Shown in pieces: positions 33,033 through 43,001 of a stretch of DNA of 64,000 nt. The translations under genes and the position numbers were made by a program. Below the pieces are notes generated by a model. That model saw nothing but the letters and a program-made list of their open reading frames with translations, did no database searches and had not been told where the DNA came from. Source of the DNA: Tetracentron sinense (Eukaryota > Streptophyta > Magnoliopsida > Trochodendrales > Trochodendraceae); the NCBI GenBank assembly GCA_015143295.1, contig CM026559.1:17498826-17562825 (forward strand), written 5' to 3'. The stretch's first letter is position 1. Each line of letters begins with the position of its first letter.

Positions 33033-34626
33033 TAGGCATTAGGTTCTCTAGGGTCGTTAGAGTTTGATACCACGAGTAAACCAAGGCATTAGGTTCATCT
33101 TAGGAGTCGTATTCCATGTGTAGACTAATCACTTAGTCTTTGTCTAGAACAGGTTGATTTTAATCGAGGTTAGTATCTATTTTCACTAGAAAAACCCAAA
33201 AATTTATATACTCATACTATTATGTGTTGTATTGTTATGTGGTATTATATGCTATGTGTTGTGTTCATACTATATGTTATGTGCTAAGTGAAACGGGTTT
33301 TCCAATTAGACTCATGAGTTGTGTGATACTTAGGTTTGAGTCTAGCCTAGGTGTTATTTGACAAGGGAGTGCTAGGTCCTTTGTCATACATTGTGTTATT
33401 AGGTTTCTGTAGGGATTTGATTTCCGAGTGAGAGTATAGGATGCTCTTATGTCTTACAAGTCTAGTAGATTTAGAGTCGTTGCGGAACAAAGGACATAGG
33501 TTTTGATATATATGCTATTATGTGTATCCTGTGAAAATTTCATCTGTTAAATTATAATTAATGCGTCTAGCATCACAAATAAGCACAAGTCGCACATCAT
33601 AGTATGACGATAAGTCTATATAAGTTCATGCATCCCCATGACTAGTAGGAACAAATATATATATATATTTTAACAAACTCATGGATGTTTGATGTACGTT
33701 TCTAGATACAGATGCGCATTTTTTGTAACACGTTCTAGATTCAGTGCTCAGTCCCAAATGATAAATATACTATAAACTCCAAGGACAGATATAATTTTGG
33801 ACAAGTTCATGGATATTTGATGCACGTTTCTAGATACAAATGCACATTTTTTGCAGCACGTTCTAAACTCAGTGCTCAATCCAAAAGTTCTAGATAAAGA
33901 TGCGTGTTAATTCTACAGTACATTCTAGACGCAGTGCTCAGTCCAAAATGATATATATATTATAAACTCCAAGGATACTCATACATCTCATAAGCATCAT
34001 ACATGGCATAAGAATCATACATAGCATGCGCTTCATACTATCATAAGCATCATACATAGTATGTGCTTCATACATATCATGAGCATCATACGCATCTCGC
34101 ATGCATCACGTGGATCTTAGGAGCATCATACATGTCACAAAGATTCAAAGGATTTTACTTAAATAACTCAAATGTATAAACTACTCATTAATCTTAGTCT
34201 TAAGACAGTTAATGTTTTAAGTATGAAATTGGTTAATACCTTAACCGAGAGTGAGAACTTAGCTTCGCTAGGAAACCAGTTGTATGATTATACTATTATG
34301 TGTGTACTTGGATACATATGATACACTTGTATAGGCAATAGATGCTTATTGAATTGTTAGGAGCTTGATTTCAAGTTATACTCAAGTTATGTTATTGCTC
34401 TCAAGTGTAAACTAACAAGTTAGTCTTGGTCAAAATCGGTTGAAATCTCAACCGAACTTGGCGTCGTACGTTAGGAAACATTAATTGTATGTTTATATTT
34501 TTTTATTATATACCTCGATGTATAATTATGTACCTATAAACATTAGGTGATTATTGGAATTGGGGTCAAAATAAATTTAGTTTCCAAGTTAGACTCATGC
34601 TTTGCTAGTGTTCTCAGGATTCAATC
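33033..34626 (+). other. Expanded leader of element D
   Basis: About 1.6 kb against 322 bp in A and 361 bp in B. The segment with GGTTGAA..CTCAACCGA and the GTTAGGAAAC motif appears in about three diverged copies (near 33130, 34190 and 34430), separated by tandem repeats. No gene is visible. The leader ends in GTGTTCTCAGGATTCAATC, equivalent to the run before the gag ATG in A and B. Confidence 0.75.
33680..34130 (+). repeat. Tandem repeats inside the D leader
   Basis: Two kinds. About three ~110-130 bp units carry TTCTAGATACAGATGCGCAT and CAGTGCTCAGTCC (33690-33960). After them come many short AAGCATCATACAT or GCTTCATAC units (33965-34130). Confidence 0.82.
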
Positions 34627-34919
34627 ATTGGATGTGGCAATCGGGGTCGCGGATACCATACTAAAGGAAATTGAGGTGATGCTCCAGTAGGGGATGAGCA
34701 ACCTGATCTTACACAAGTCTTGGGGTCGATAGCTGAGACTTTAGCTATGCTTGCAGCCAGGCAACCTGTCACTCCTCTTCCTACTACGGCACTTGTACCT
34801 ACTCGAGCACATCATGCCGCAGGGATCGAGGCATTTAAGAGGATGAGGCCCCTGGTATTTTATGGTGGCATTGATCTATTGGTTGTTAAAGCATGGATCA
34901 GGCAACTGGAGAAGCTTCT
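34627..34919 (+). pseudogene. Ty3/gypsy gag N-terminus, element D
   Basis: Collinear with the A gag start, but the start codon is ATT instead of ATG and a TGA follows at codon 16. After it the frame reads GDAPVGDEQPDLTQVLGSIA, LAMLAARQPVTPLP and RMRPLVFYGGIDLLVVKAW. It is cut after RQLEKL by solo LTR S and resumes at 37493. No product is expected. Confidence 0.88.
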
Positions 34920-35129
34920 TGTAGAGCCCCGGACCTTTTCACATTTAATGCATGACACTTTCGTTGCCATTTTGCCTTTAAAGAGGTATAATTAATAAAT
35001 AAGGAAGAAATTGGAAATTTTGAAATGTCAAAAATGTTTCTTTTCAAAGTACGAGCCCAACGCAAGTTGAATCGTCAAAATCGGACGAACGAGTCAAAAG
35101 ATATGGCCAAAACAGTCTGGACCTGCAGG

Positions 35130-35545
35130 CAATCGTAGCTCGGGAGGCACTAAGGACGTAGCTCGGAAGGCACTAAGGACGTAGCTCTGATAACGTGCTC
35201 TGATAAGGCACATACAACGCATAGACAACGTACTCTGATAACGTAGCTCGAGCTCTGATAACGTATTCGTTGTGCATCCGTTGTGCAACAGACAACGGGT
35301 ACGTTGTACAGCAAACAACGAGTTCAGCGTTGTATATGAGACAACGGACAACGGGCTCAGCACTGTACATAAGACAACGGACAACGAGCTCAGCATTGTA
35401 CATAAGACAACGGACAACGGGCTCAGAACTATGCACAACACAACGGACAACGAGCTCAGCGTTGTACATAAGACAAAGGACAACGGGCACAGCACAACGT
35501 GTTCGGCACTGTTCACAGCACAACGTGTTCGGCACTCGTGTTTGT
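35130..35545 (+). repeat. 33-bp tandem array of LTR S
   Basis: Five or so 33-bp units, of the form ACAACGGACAACGAGCTCAG then CATTGTACATAAG, preceded by looser GTAGCTC, CGTTGTGC and ACGTTGTACA motifs. It lies just after the conserved U3 block (35050-35130), where B and P have CGATCGATCG palindromes. Confidence 0.92.
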
Positions 35546-36545
35546 GCAGAAATTTCAGTAAGGGTATTATGGTCTTTTGGTCGGTTCACTCTTACCTTAA
35601 GAGTCTTGCCCGAGCCTTTAGGGCTTCATTTCGACACTTGAGAGATTGGGAGATAAGAAGAGAGGAGAGGGCGATTCCTAAACCTAGGGTTTCCATTTTG
35701 GAGAGAAATCAAGGGGTTTGTGAACCCACGCTCAACTCAAGCCCATTTTTCTTCAAGATCAAGGCACAAACTCGTGAGGAGCATCTCCTCAAGCTAGGGC
35801 AGCAACTCACGGTCGTTTTTGGGAAGGGGATTTCTTCCTTACTTGATCAAGGTCGGTACTTCTTACTACCCTCCTAGTTATAGCTTCCCTTTTTCCTTTG
35901 TTTCTCCTTGTTTTCCTTCACTTATATATATGTTATGAGATTGGTGGTATGAATGGTGAATGGAGATGGATGTTGGCGAATGGATGCCGTGTGGATGATG
36001 TGATGAACGAATGGGAAAGGGCATTGTACTAATAATGAACATACAAGTGTGATGTGAGCATAACCCACCTAGAAAAGCATGATCTAGGTTTAAGTGAATA
36101 ATGAACACACCCCATGTTTGATGAAATGCCAAGGTGAACAAAATAAATGATAAATTAAGGGAACCCATGCTTAATTGCTCTTGAAATTTGTTAGGGTTCA
36201 TGATAGTGTGTTTCTTACATTTCTTAAATTGTGTAGATTATTACTCACTTAAATTGTTATATGCTATGCTTTGTGAATTACCCCAAATTTCCATATTTAA
36301 TTCCAATTGCAAGTATGCACACGATCTCACGAGCACGCATGAAATGACGTGATTTACCGATGTTTTAAGTATGGGACGTAGAAGTGGGACACATCCTAAG
36401 ATATGTTTCACTTCGCTTTTGACTAGGGCAAGACAATCATGCATTGCATAGGGAAAGGTCTCCCATCCTCTCGCATGACATGCATAGCATCGCATGACAC
36501 GCATAGCATAGCATGGCATGACACGCATAGCATAGCACCACATGA

Positions 36546-36735
36546 CACGCATAACCCTGCATGGCATTACACCCATGGATGCTAGTTGCGACGGGCTATG
36601 AACGGCAACTAGGCATTCACATTCCGCATGGATGCTAGTTGCGATGGGCTATGAACGGTAACTAGGCATACCCATCTGCTTATAGGGTACTAGTTGCGAC
36701 GGACTATGAACGGCAACTAGGCATGTGAACATGTT
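36546..36735 (+). repeat. CTAGTTGC...GCAACTAG repeats in LTR S
   Basis: Three to four spaced units. Each begins CTAGTTGCGACGGGCTATGA and closes with the inverse GGCAACTAGGC, so every unit is itself an inverted repeat. Equivalent to the 53-bp units of C (63298-63505). Confidence 0.88.
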
Positions 36736-37492
36736 TAAATTATGAACAAGCAAGCATGATACTCGCATGACACGCATGACATGACATGGCACGCATGATG
36801 CAAGCATGACAAGCATGACACGGTTAACAAGTTCCCAATCACGCTAAGGGTATTTCAAGTCAAGTCAAGTGCACGATGTTTTCAAGGGTTTTATCAGTCT
36901 TTCTGAATGCAAGCATGAATGTAAATTGCTTTACTTCCTTGTATGATATAAATTGTTCCTGTTCTATATATGCAAATTTGTTTCCTACTTTATGTATGCT
37001 ATCTGTATACTATGACTGTTGGTTAGTATTTAGTACCCGCTGAGTATTCCATGCTCAGCCGTACTTCTTATGTCGGTATGTTCCGAGGGAGCTGCTGCTC
37101 CATTTGATGTTTGTGCTCCTGGTCCATGGGTGGAGGAGGAGTACGTCGAGGAGCCTTTTGAGGAACCTCCAGTAGAGGGTTACCATTAGGTGGTTGTAGA
37201 TTCTGAGTGGATTAGCTGTGGGTGAGATGAGAGATTATATCCATGTATTTTGGCGGGTCTGTCCGCACTTTCGTCTGGTTACTTTTTGTATAAACTTGGA
37301 CCATATGTATATACTTAGAGGTTTGTTAGACTTCCGCTGTGTTTTATAGTTATGTTTCCGCTATAATGTCCTCTATTGTATATGCTCTGTGGGTTTTTGC
37401 AGGTTGGTTTGTCAAGCAAGTCATGTAAGCCATGTTTAGTCGTCCAAAGTTCACTCTAACTCATAGGGTGGGTTTTGGGTCGCGACACTGCT

Positions 37493-38395
37493 TTCAGTAT
37501 TGTTGCCTACTGAGGCGGAGAGAGTCACCTGGGCCACCTTCATGATGAAGCGTGAGGCCGATCACTGGTGGAGATCTGCCATCAGAACGAGGGACTTGAC
37601 TCGAGCGGGTCAAGAATGGACTTGGGAAGAGTTTCTAGATGTTTTCTACAAGAAATACTTCCCAGTAGGAGATAAAGAAAAGAAAGAACTGGAGTTCATT
37701 ACCTTGGAACAGAGGAACATGATAGTGGCTGAGTACGAGGCCAAGTTCTTTGAATTGTCGAGGTTCGCTCCATACCTGATTACCACAGAGGATATGAAGG
37801 CTAGGAAATTTAAGAGGGGATTGCAGGCCTACATCAAAGATAAGTTCTCAATGTTCAGGCATGAGACCTACACAAAGGTTGTGGACAAGGCCCAGTTGCC
37901 AGAAATGAATTTTGAGGAATTCTGCAAGATGGGAGAAATACTGATGGGCCACTCCAGTGGCTCAACATAGCCGAAGAAGAGGGCTAGAACGGCTCTATAC
38001 CAGTCCTCTGGACATACGCAGGTGCAAAGTCCTCCTAATGCACCCCAGGCTCCTCGCCCTACGACTACGCAAGTTACTCGGTAGGTGCAATCTTTTTCAC
38101 TTACGTTTGAGGCCTGTGCACATTGTGGGAGGAGGCATAGAGTTGGGGAGTGGCGAGCAAGTACGGGTGCTTGTTTCCACTGCAATGACTACGGGCACCG
38201 GATTAGAGATTATCCTCGCCATCCGCCGCTAACTCAGCCTCGAGGAAGCAGGCAACCAGTTCAGCTACCTACGCAGTAGGAGTCTTTTCAGGCTTCGAGG
38301 ACCCAGAAGTCCATACAGCCACCACATCAAGCTAATGAGGGCCAAGTCTTTGCTATATCCCGGCAAGGTGCTCAGGCACCTAATGGTGTTGCTTG
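37493..38395 (+). pseudogene. Ty3/gypsy gag C-terminal part, element D
   Basis: Resumes the gag after S: PTEAERVTWATFMMKREADH, WTWEEFLDVFYKKYFPVGDK, RNMIVAEYEAKFFELSRFAP. A TAG at 37968-37970 and another stop near 38082 follow. After these come the first knuckle CAHCGRRHRVGEW and the second CFHCNDYGHRIRDY, each with its last Cys replaced (Trp, Tyr). The frame ends at about 38395. No protease, RT or integrase follows, so D is a gag-only, now dead, element. Confidence 0.87.
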
Positions 38396-38711
38396 AGTGC
38401 AGAGAGATAGAAATTTTTGTTTTGACAAAAGATGATGTAATGTTGTGTTTCAGTATGTTGCCTATGTGTATAAACATGTTATAATATGTTATGAAAGTTT
38501 TCTTGCTTTTCATGGGTGTTCAGGAGTATGCAAAACTTAAGTTCTTTGCCTACAAGTGAGTGCCTTGCCTTGTGTTGGTCGATGATGGAATAGTATGTTC
38601 TTTAGGTATAAATAGGCGATAGAGTTTGGTATCTTTAGTAGTCGGCTTAGTGTGGAAAAAGTGTCCCCGCTTGATTTCATATCATCCTGATTTCGAGGAC
38701 GGAATTCTTAT
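38396..38711 (+). other. 3' internal region of element D
   Basis: About 310 bp with no coding match, holding TTAGGTATAAATAGGCG and, near the end, TTTCGAGGACGGAATTC. The last motif corresponds to TTTCGAGGACGAAATTT, which follows pol in B, so the pol gene has been removed between gag and this point. Confidence 0.7.
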
Positions 38712-38723
38712 AAGGAGGGAGGA
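38712..38723 (+). other. Polypurine tract of element D
   Basis: AAGGAGGGAGGA directly before TGTAGAACCCCGG; it primes plus-strand DNA synthesis. Confidence 0.85.
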
Positions 38724-38917
38724 TGTAGAACCCCGGATCTCACAGTCATTGTTCATGTGAATAGGGTAGTAAATAGTGTCTTGCATAGTATATGTAAAGG
38801 CCTAAAGCCTTCCTAGGGTCCTAAGGACCTTTATGAATAGATTAAGGGTGTTAAACCAAGAGTGTGAAACACTCTAAGTGATCAAAGTAGGATCAAAGTT
38901 AGAAAGAGGAGGAATGT
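38724..38917 (+). mobile_element. 3' LTR of element D, first 194 bp
   Basis: Starts TGTAGAACCCCGGATC after the polypurine tract and is cut by element A. The last bases AATGT (38913-38917) are the expected left copy of A's target duplication. Confidence 0.85.
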
Positions 38918-39019
38918 TGTAGCATCCCGAACTTTTCTATATTTAATGAATAGCACTTTCGTGCCTAATTGGTCTTCCTCATAGTCAAATTAATAAAAAA
39001 AGGAGATATCTGAAATTCC

Positions 39020-39125
39020 GAAATGTCAGAAATGTTTATTTTCGAAAGACGAACCCAACGCAAGTTGAATCGTCGAAATCGGACGAGCGAGTCAAAAGAT
39101 ATGGTCAAAACATGTCCAGACATGC
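39020..39125 (+). promoter_or_regulatory. Conserved U3 block of the gypsy LTRs
   Basis: About 100 bp containing GAACCCAACGCAAGTTGAAT, CGGACGAGCGAGTCAAAAGA and TATGGTCAAAACATGTCCAG. It recurs with little change, always just upstream of the repeat array, at 5105-5215, 6685-6790 and 8975-9080 (minus), 35030-35130, 46535-46632, 48055-48152 and 55615-55716 (plus), and eroded at 57145-57290 and 9235-9350. This conservation, against the variable array next to it, suggests a regulatory role; this is an inference. Confidence 0.75.
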
Positions 39126-39130
39126 ACAGC

Positions 39131-39315
39131 ACCGATCGCTCGGTCCAGTCAGCGATCGATGGGTCCAAAACCGATCGATCGGTAGCTATCGCACGGTCAA
39201 AAAATTTGTATGGGGAAATTTTCTAGAGAGTGGTTTTTTGACCGATCGCTCGGTCAGAGTACCGATCGCTCGGTAGGCAACCGATCGATCGGTCATAACC
39301 ACCGATCGCTCGGTC
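39131..39315 (+). repeat. CGATCGATCG palindrome array, A 5' LTR
   Basis: Units ACCGATCGCTCGGT and ACCGATCGATCGGT in two groups, separated by the spacer AAAATTTGTATGGGGAAATT. It is 185 bp, against 166 bp in the 3' LTR. Confidence 0.92.
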
Positions 39316-40305
39316 CCCGTGTTTTGCAGAAACTTTTGTAAGGACATTTTCGTCTTTTGGGGGTTAAACCCTTTCTTTTTAAGGTTTGCCCGAGCTTTTA
39401 GGGCTTTATTCAAAAACTTAGGGGATTTTGAGAGTTAGGGAGAGAGGAGAAGGAGACTCTAACCTAGGGTTTCATTTCTGAGGAGGTATCAAAGGGGGTT
39501 TAAGAACCCTAGATCCCCCAACTCGTTTGGCTTCGATTTCAAGGCTCAAGCTCGTGTGGGACTCCTCCTCCAAGCTAGGGCAGCACTCACACGCGTTTTT
39601 TTTTAAAGAGGTTTCTTCCCCAACTCAAGTCTTCCTCAAGCAAGGGTTGTTCCCTACCCTTTTTGGAGCTTCAATCAAGGTTCCTACCAAGATCAAGCCT
39701 TGATCTAAGGTTAGTACACCCTACTAACTTACCCTAGCAATAAATCTAAGTTTTCTTTATGAAATGCGATTTATGCTATTATGTTCTCCTTCTTGTCAAA
39801 TGTATCATCCCAAATAAATATATACAAGATAAAGAAATGGTATGGATGCTTGGATGGATGTTGGATGTGGCGATTGGATGCCGAATGGGTGATGTATGGT
39901 ATGTGTGGGTTGTGGATTGGAAAATGGAGGATGGGCATTACACAAATAATAAACTTACCTTGTGTGATTGAATGTAAAATATGCACTAAAAAGGAGAAAA
40001 TGAACAATGAGGAAACTTGCATGCTAAGTGTTTGACAAAATACCTAAACTATGAAATAATGACTTGAATGAAGAAAATGGAAATAGGCCTCATGCATGTA
40101 CTCTTATGAATGATGAATTGATCAAGTAATGTGCAAATTTCTTAAGTGCTCCTATGCTTATATGATGAATCGAATTACGATGCCATATCTCTCTTGCTAT
40201 CCACATTCCACGATGGTCACTATTGACACATACACGAGCACCCATGTTAGCATGAACCGCGATTTCAATTGCATATGCATATAATAACCAACAAGAAAAT
40301 ATTGC

Positions 40306-40600
40306 ATGTCAAGGAGGTTGGTAGCCCAGGGACATTCGGGTACTAGCCTCTTGCTCACAAGAAAACCCCTAAAACACATATTGTCAAGGAGGTTGGTAGC
40401 CTAGGGACATTCAGGTACTAGCCTCTGGCTCACAAGAAAACTAAACAAGTAATAAAAATCACATATTGTCAAGGAGGTTGGTAGCCCAGGGACATTCGGG
40501 TACTAGCCTCTGGCTCACAAGAAAACCATACATATCAAGGAGGTTGGCAGCCCAGGGAGATTCAGTTGCTAGCCTCTGGCTCACAAGTTACAAGATGCAA
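40306..40600 (+). repeat. Second repeat cassette, A 5' LTR
   Basis: Four units of TCAAGGAGGTTGGTAGCCCA with GGTACTAGCCTCTGGCTCAC, spaced 70-86 bp. It is the plus-strand form of the 69-bp repeat of LTR N. Confidence 0.9.
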
Positions 40601-41312
40601 GGTTACAAGATGATGACAAGACATTCATGCATGCACGCATACATGATTTTTACAATGCATACCGAGACATGGAAACGGGTTTTCAAGCATGAGTTTTATC
40701 GGAGTTTTCGTGTTTATGCACGCACGTTATGATGATTGTATTGTACCATGCCTCCTACTATTTCTCTTGTGATGCTATTACTGCTGTGTACTGTATTCCT
40801 GTTGTGGTGCATATTATTGTTATGGTTAGCTAGCAACTTGTACTCGCTGAGTATTCCATGCTCAGCCGTACTTTCATGTCGGCAGGTACCGAGGGAGCCC
40901 TCGACCCGGAGCCTTGGGTCGAGGAAGAGTATATAGAGGAGAGAGAGCCGTCTATCCCACTACAGTCTCAGGCGGACCGAGACCTCGACGTGTGGCCGTA
41001 CCTCGACTATTGTTGAGGGGAGAGTACGAAAGGGTTATATGTGGTTTGACATTTTGATAGGTGGGCCTGTCCACCTTAGACTTAGACATGGTTTGTATAT
41101 ATATATGTTAACTTGGAATACTCTTTTGGAAACCTTAGAAGAAAAGAAAAAGTTAGTTTACGCTTCCGCATTTATGCTTAGCTTCCGCGCTCTGATTATC
41201 ATTGTTTAGTACTGTAATTATCTTATTCATTATAGGATGGTTTGATAGGTACGTATAGTCACACCTAAAGTATCCCTTAACTCCTAGGGGGTATTTTGGG
41301 GTGCGACAGAGG

Positions 41313-41325
41313 TGGTATCAGAGCC
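41313..41325 (+). other. Primer-binding site of element A
   Basis: TGGTATCAGAGCC five bases inside the internal region; initiator-Met tRNA type. Confidence 0.93.
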
Positions 41326-41630
41326 CTAGGCATTAGAGTCCCTAGGGTGCGTAGTACTAGAGACCATAATTGAACAAGGCATTAGTTGTATTCCAAGTAT
41401 GGACTAACAAGTTAGTCCTAGTCAAAATAGGTTGAATCTCAACCAAACTTAGAGTCCTACGCTAAGAACACGGATTATATGGATGATGTTGTGTTGTATA
41501 CCATGTGTGCATTAATTGTGTTGTGCTTATTAAATATGCTTGATGAATATGTATTGAGTGAATTGCGAAATTTGTGCTAAATGCGTATCCAAGTTAGACT
41601 CATGTTGTATTATCGTTCTCAGGAGAAATC

Positions 41631-42867
41631 ATGAGACGCAATACCCGGGGTCGCAGGTACAACACAAGGGGCAATGGAGGTGATGCTCCATCAGGTGATG
41701 ATCAACCCGATTTTACCCAAGCTTTTGCCTCAATAGCCGAGACCTTGGCTATGCTAGCGGTGAGGCAACTGGCCACTCCGCCTAATGCCGCGCTTATACC
41801 GGCTCCTCCTAATCGAGCACAAGCCGGAATAGAGGCTTTTCGGAGGATGAGGCCTCCAACCTTTTGTGGGAGTATTGACCCGCTTGTTGCCGAAGGATGG
41901 ATCCGGCAACTAGAAAAGATCTTCTCCGTATTGGCGCCTACTGAGGCAGAGAGGGTTACTTGGGCCGCCTTTATGCTTGAAGGTGAGGCCGATCATTGGT
42001 GGAAATCTGCACTTCGGACCCGAGAGTTGACCCGACAAGGTCAAGACTGGACTTGGGAGGAATTCTTGGACGTTTTCAATAAGAAGTACTTCCCAATAGG
42101 GATGAAAGAAAAGATGGAAGTTGAGTTCATTACCTTGGAGCAAGGTAATATGTCCGTAGTGGCTTATGAAGCCAAGTTTTCGGAGCTATCCAGATTTGCT
42201 CCACATATGATAGCAACCGAGGCTATGAAAGCCCAGAAATTTGAGAGGGGATTGAAGGCCTACCTCAAGGACCGAGTCTCAATGTTCAGACATGAGACAT
42301 ATTCAGAAGTAGTGGACAATGCACTTTTGGCCGAGTCGAACTCCGAGGAGTTCTTTAAAAGAAGAGGAATGGAGAAAGGACAGTCGAGTAGTTCAGGGGA
42401 GAAAAGAGCAAGGACTAGCTTGTATCAGTCCGTAGGGCCGGCTCAGTCACAGAGGATATATTCGGCACCACAGGCTCCCCGCCCTTTTGCTCCATCGGTT
42501 TTTTGCCCGGCTTTTGCTCAGGCTCCTCGCCCCACAGTGACTCAGGCTACGGGATATTCTCCTCCCACCTATGTGCATGATATCTACACCCTTTGTGGAA
42601 GGAGGCATCCAGCGGGAGAATGCCGGAGGGTTATATGAAGTTGCTTCCATTGTGGTGACCAAGGCCACATGGTTAGAGATTGTCCCCGACGTCATTTGCC
42701 AGCTCAGTCTTCAGGGAGCAGGCCCCTGATTAGGCAGACATCCCAGCCTAGTTCTTCCCAGGCTTCGAGGGCCTCACAGTCTACACAGCCTCCTCGCCCA
42801 GCCACACAGGGCCGAGTCTTCGCCCTGTCAGAGAGAGACGCACGTGCATCCGATGATGTCGTGCAAG
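41631..42867 (+). pseudogene. Ty3/gypsy (Tekay-type) gag, element A
   Basis: Starts MRRNTRGRRYNTRGNGGDAP, shared with B. The capsid region contains WTWEEFLDVFNKKYFPIGMK and MSVVAYEAKFSELSRFAP. An in-frame TGA at 42636-42638 sits where B has Gly. Beyond it the second knuckle CFHCGDQGHMVRDC is intact; the first knuckle has lost its first Cys (YTLCGRRHPAGEC). The frame ends with GRVFALSERDARASDDVVQG at a splice-donor-like AAG/GTACGT. Reading on without splicing gives a stop two codons later. The Gag particle protein is truncated before the knuckle in this copy. Confidence 0.92.
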
Positions 42868-43001
42868 GTACGTGAGAATTTTGAGTTTAAGTTGTATAAA
42901 ATTTTTATGGTTTGTTATGTGGTTATTTATACTAAGGGTTACCTATGTATGATGCTTGTTATTGTTTGAAATCTACTGATATTAGTTACTTAATCGCACA
43001 G
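42868..43001 (+). other. Candidate intron between gag and protease, element A
   Basis: 134 bp, GTACGTGA at the 5' end and TTAATCGCACAG at the 3' end, AT-rich, with CTGAT/CTACTGAT 22-30 bases before the acceptor. Removing it joins CAAG to GCGCTTTATTAGTG in frame (VVQG|ALLVNE). Without removal a TGA follows the donor at once. Confidence 0.68.

Larger units (their letters stand above)
34920..37487 (+). mobile_element. Solo LTR S (gypsy, M/C-related)
   Basis: Starts TGTAGAGCCCCGGACC, ends ...GGTTTTGGGTCGCGACA; 2568 bp. Flanked by CTTCT (34915-34919) and CTGCT (37488-37492), a 5-bp target duplication with one later substitution. Removing LTR and duplicate restores an unbroken D gag frame. No internal genes. 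Open frames at 35094-35877 and 35878-36576 are repeat or leader artefacts. Confidence 0.93.
38918..41308 (+). mobile_element. 5' LTR of gypsy element A
   Basis: TGTAGCATCCCGAAC ... GGTATTTTGGGGTGCGACA, 2391 bp. Order inside: conserved U3 block, palindrome array (39131-39315), weak TATA-like CTTTTTAAGG near 39372, leader, second repeat cassette (40306-40600), the TCGCTGAGTATTCCATGCTC segment and the U5 end. Its partner is the 3' LTR fragment at 46423. The pair differs by several substitutions and a 19-bp array indel. Confidence 0.95.

Noticed and set aside
35094-35877. Overlapping open frames of 123-201 codons on both strands
   Set aside because: 33-bp units (a multiple of 3) in LTR S keep several frames open; this is LTR promoter and leader sequence.
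39131-39315. CGATCGATCG arrays as a possible CRISPR array
   Set aside because: Units are short palindromes with uneven spacing and non-unique spacers, in a plant LTR; no cas genes, and eukaryotic context.
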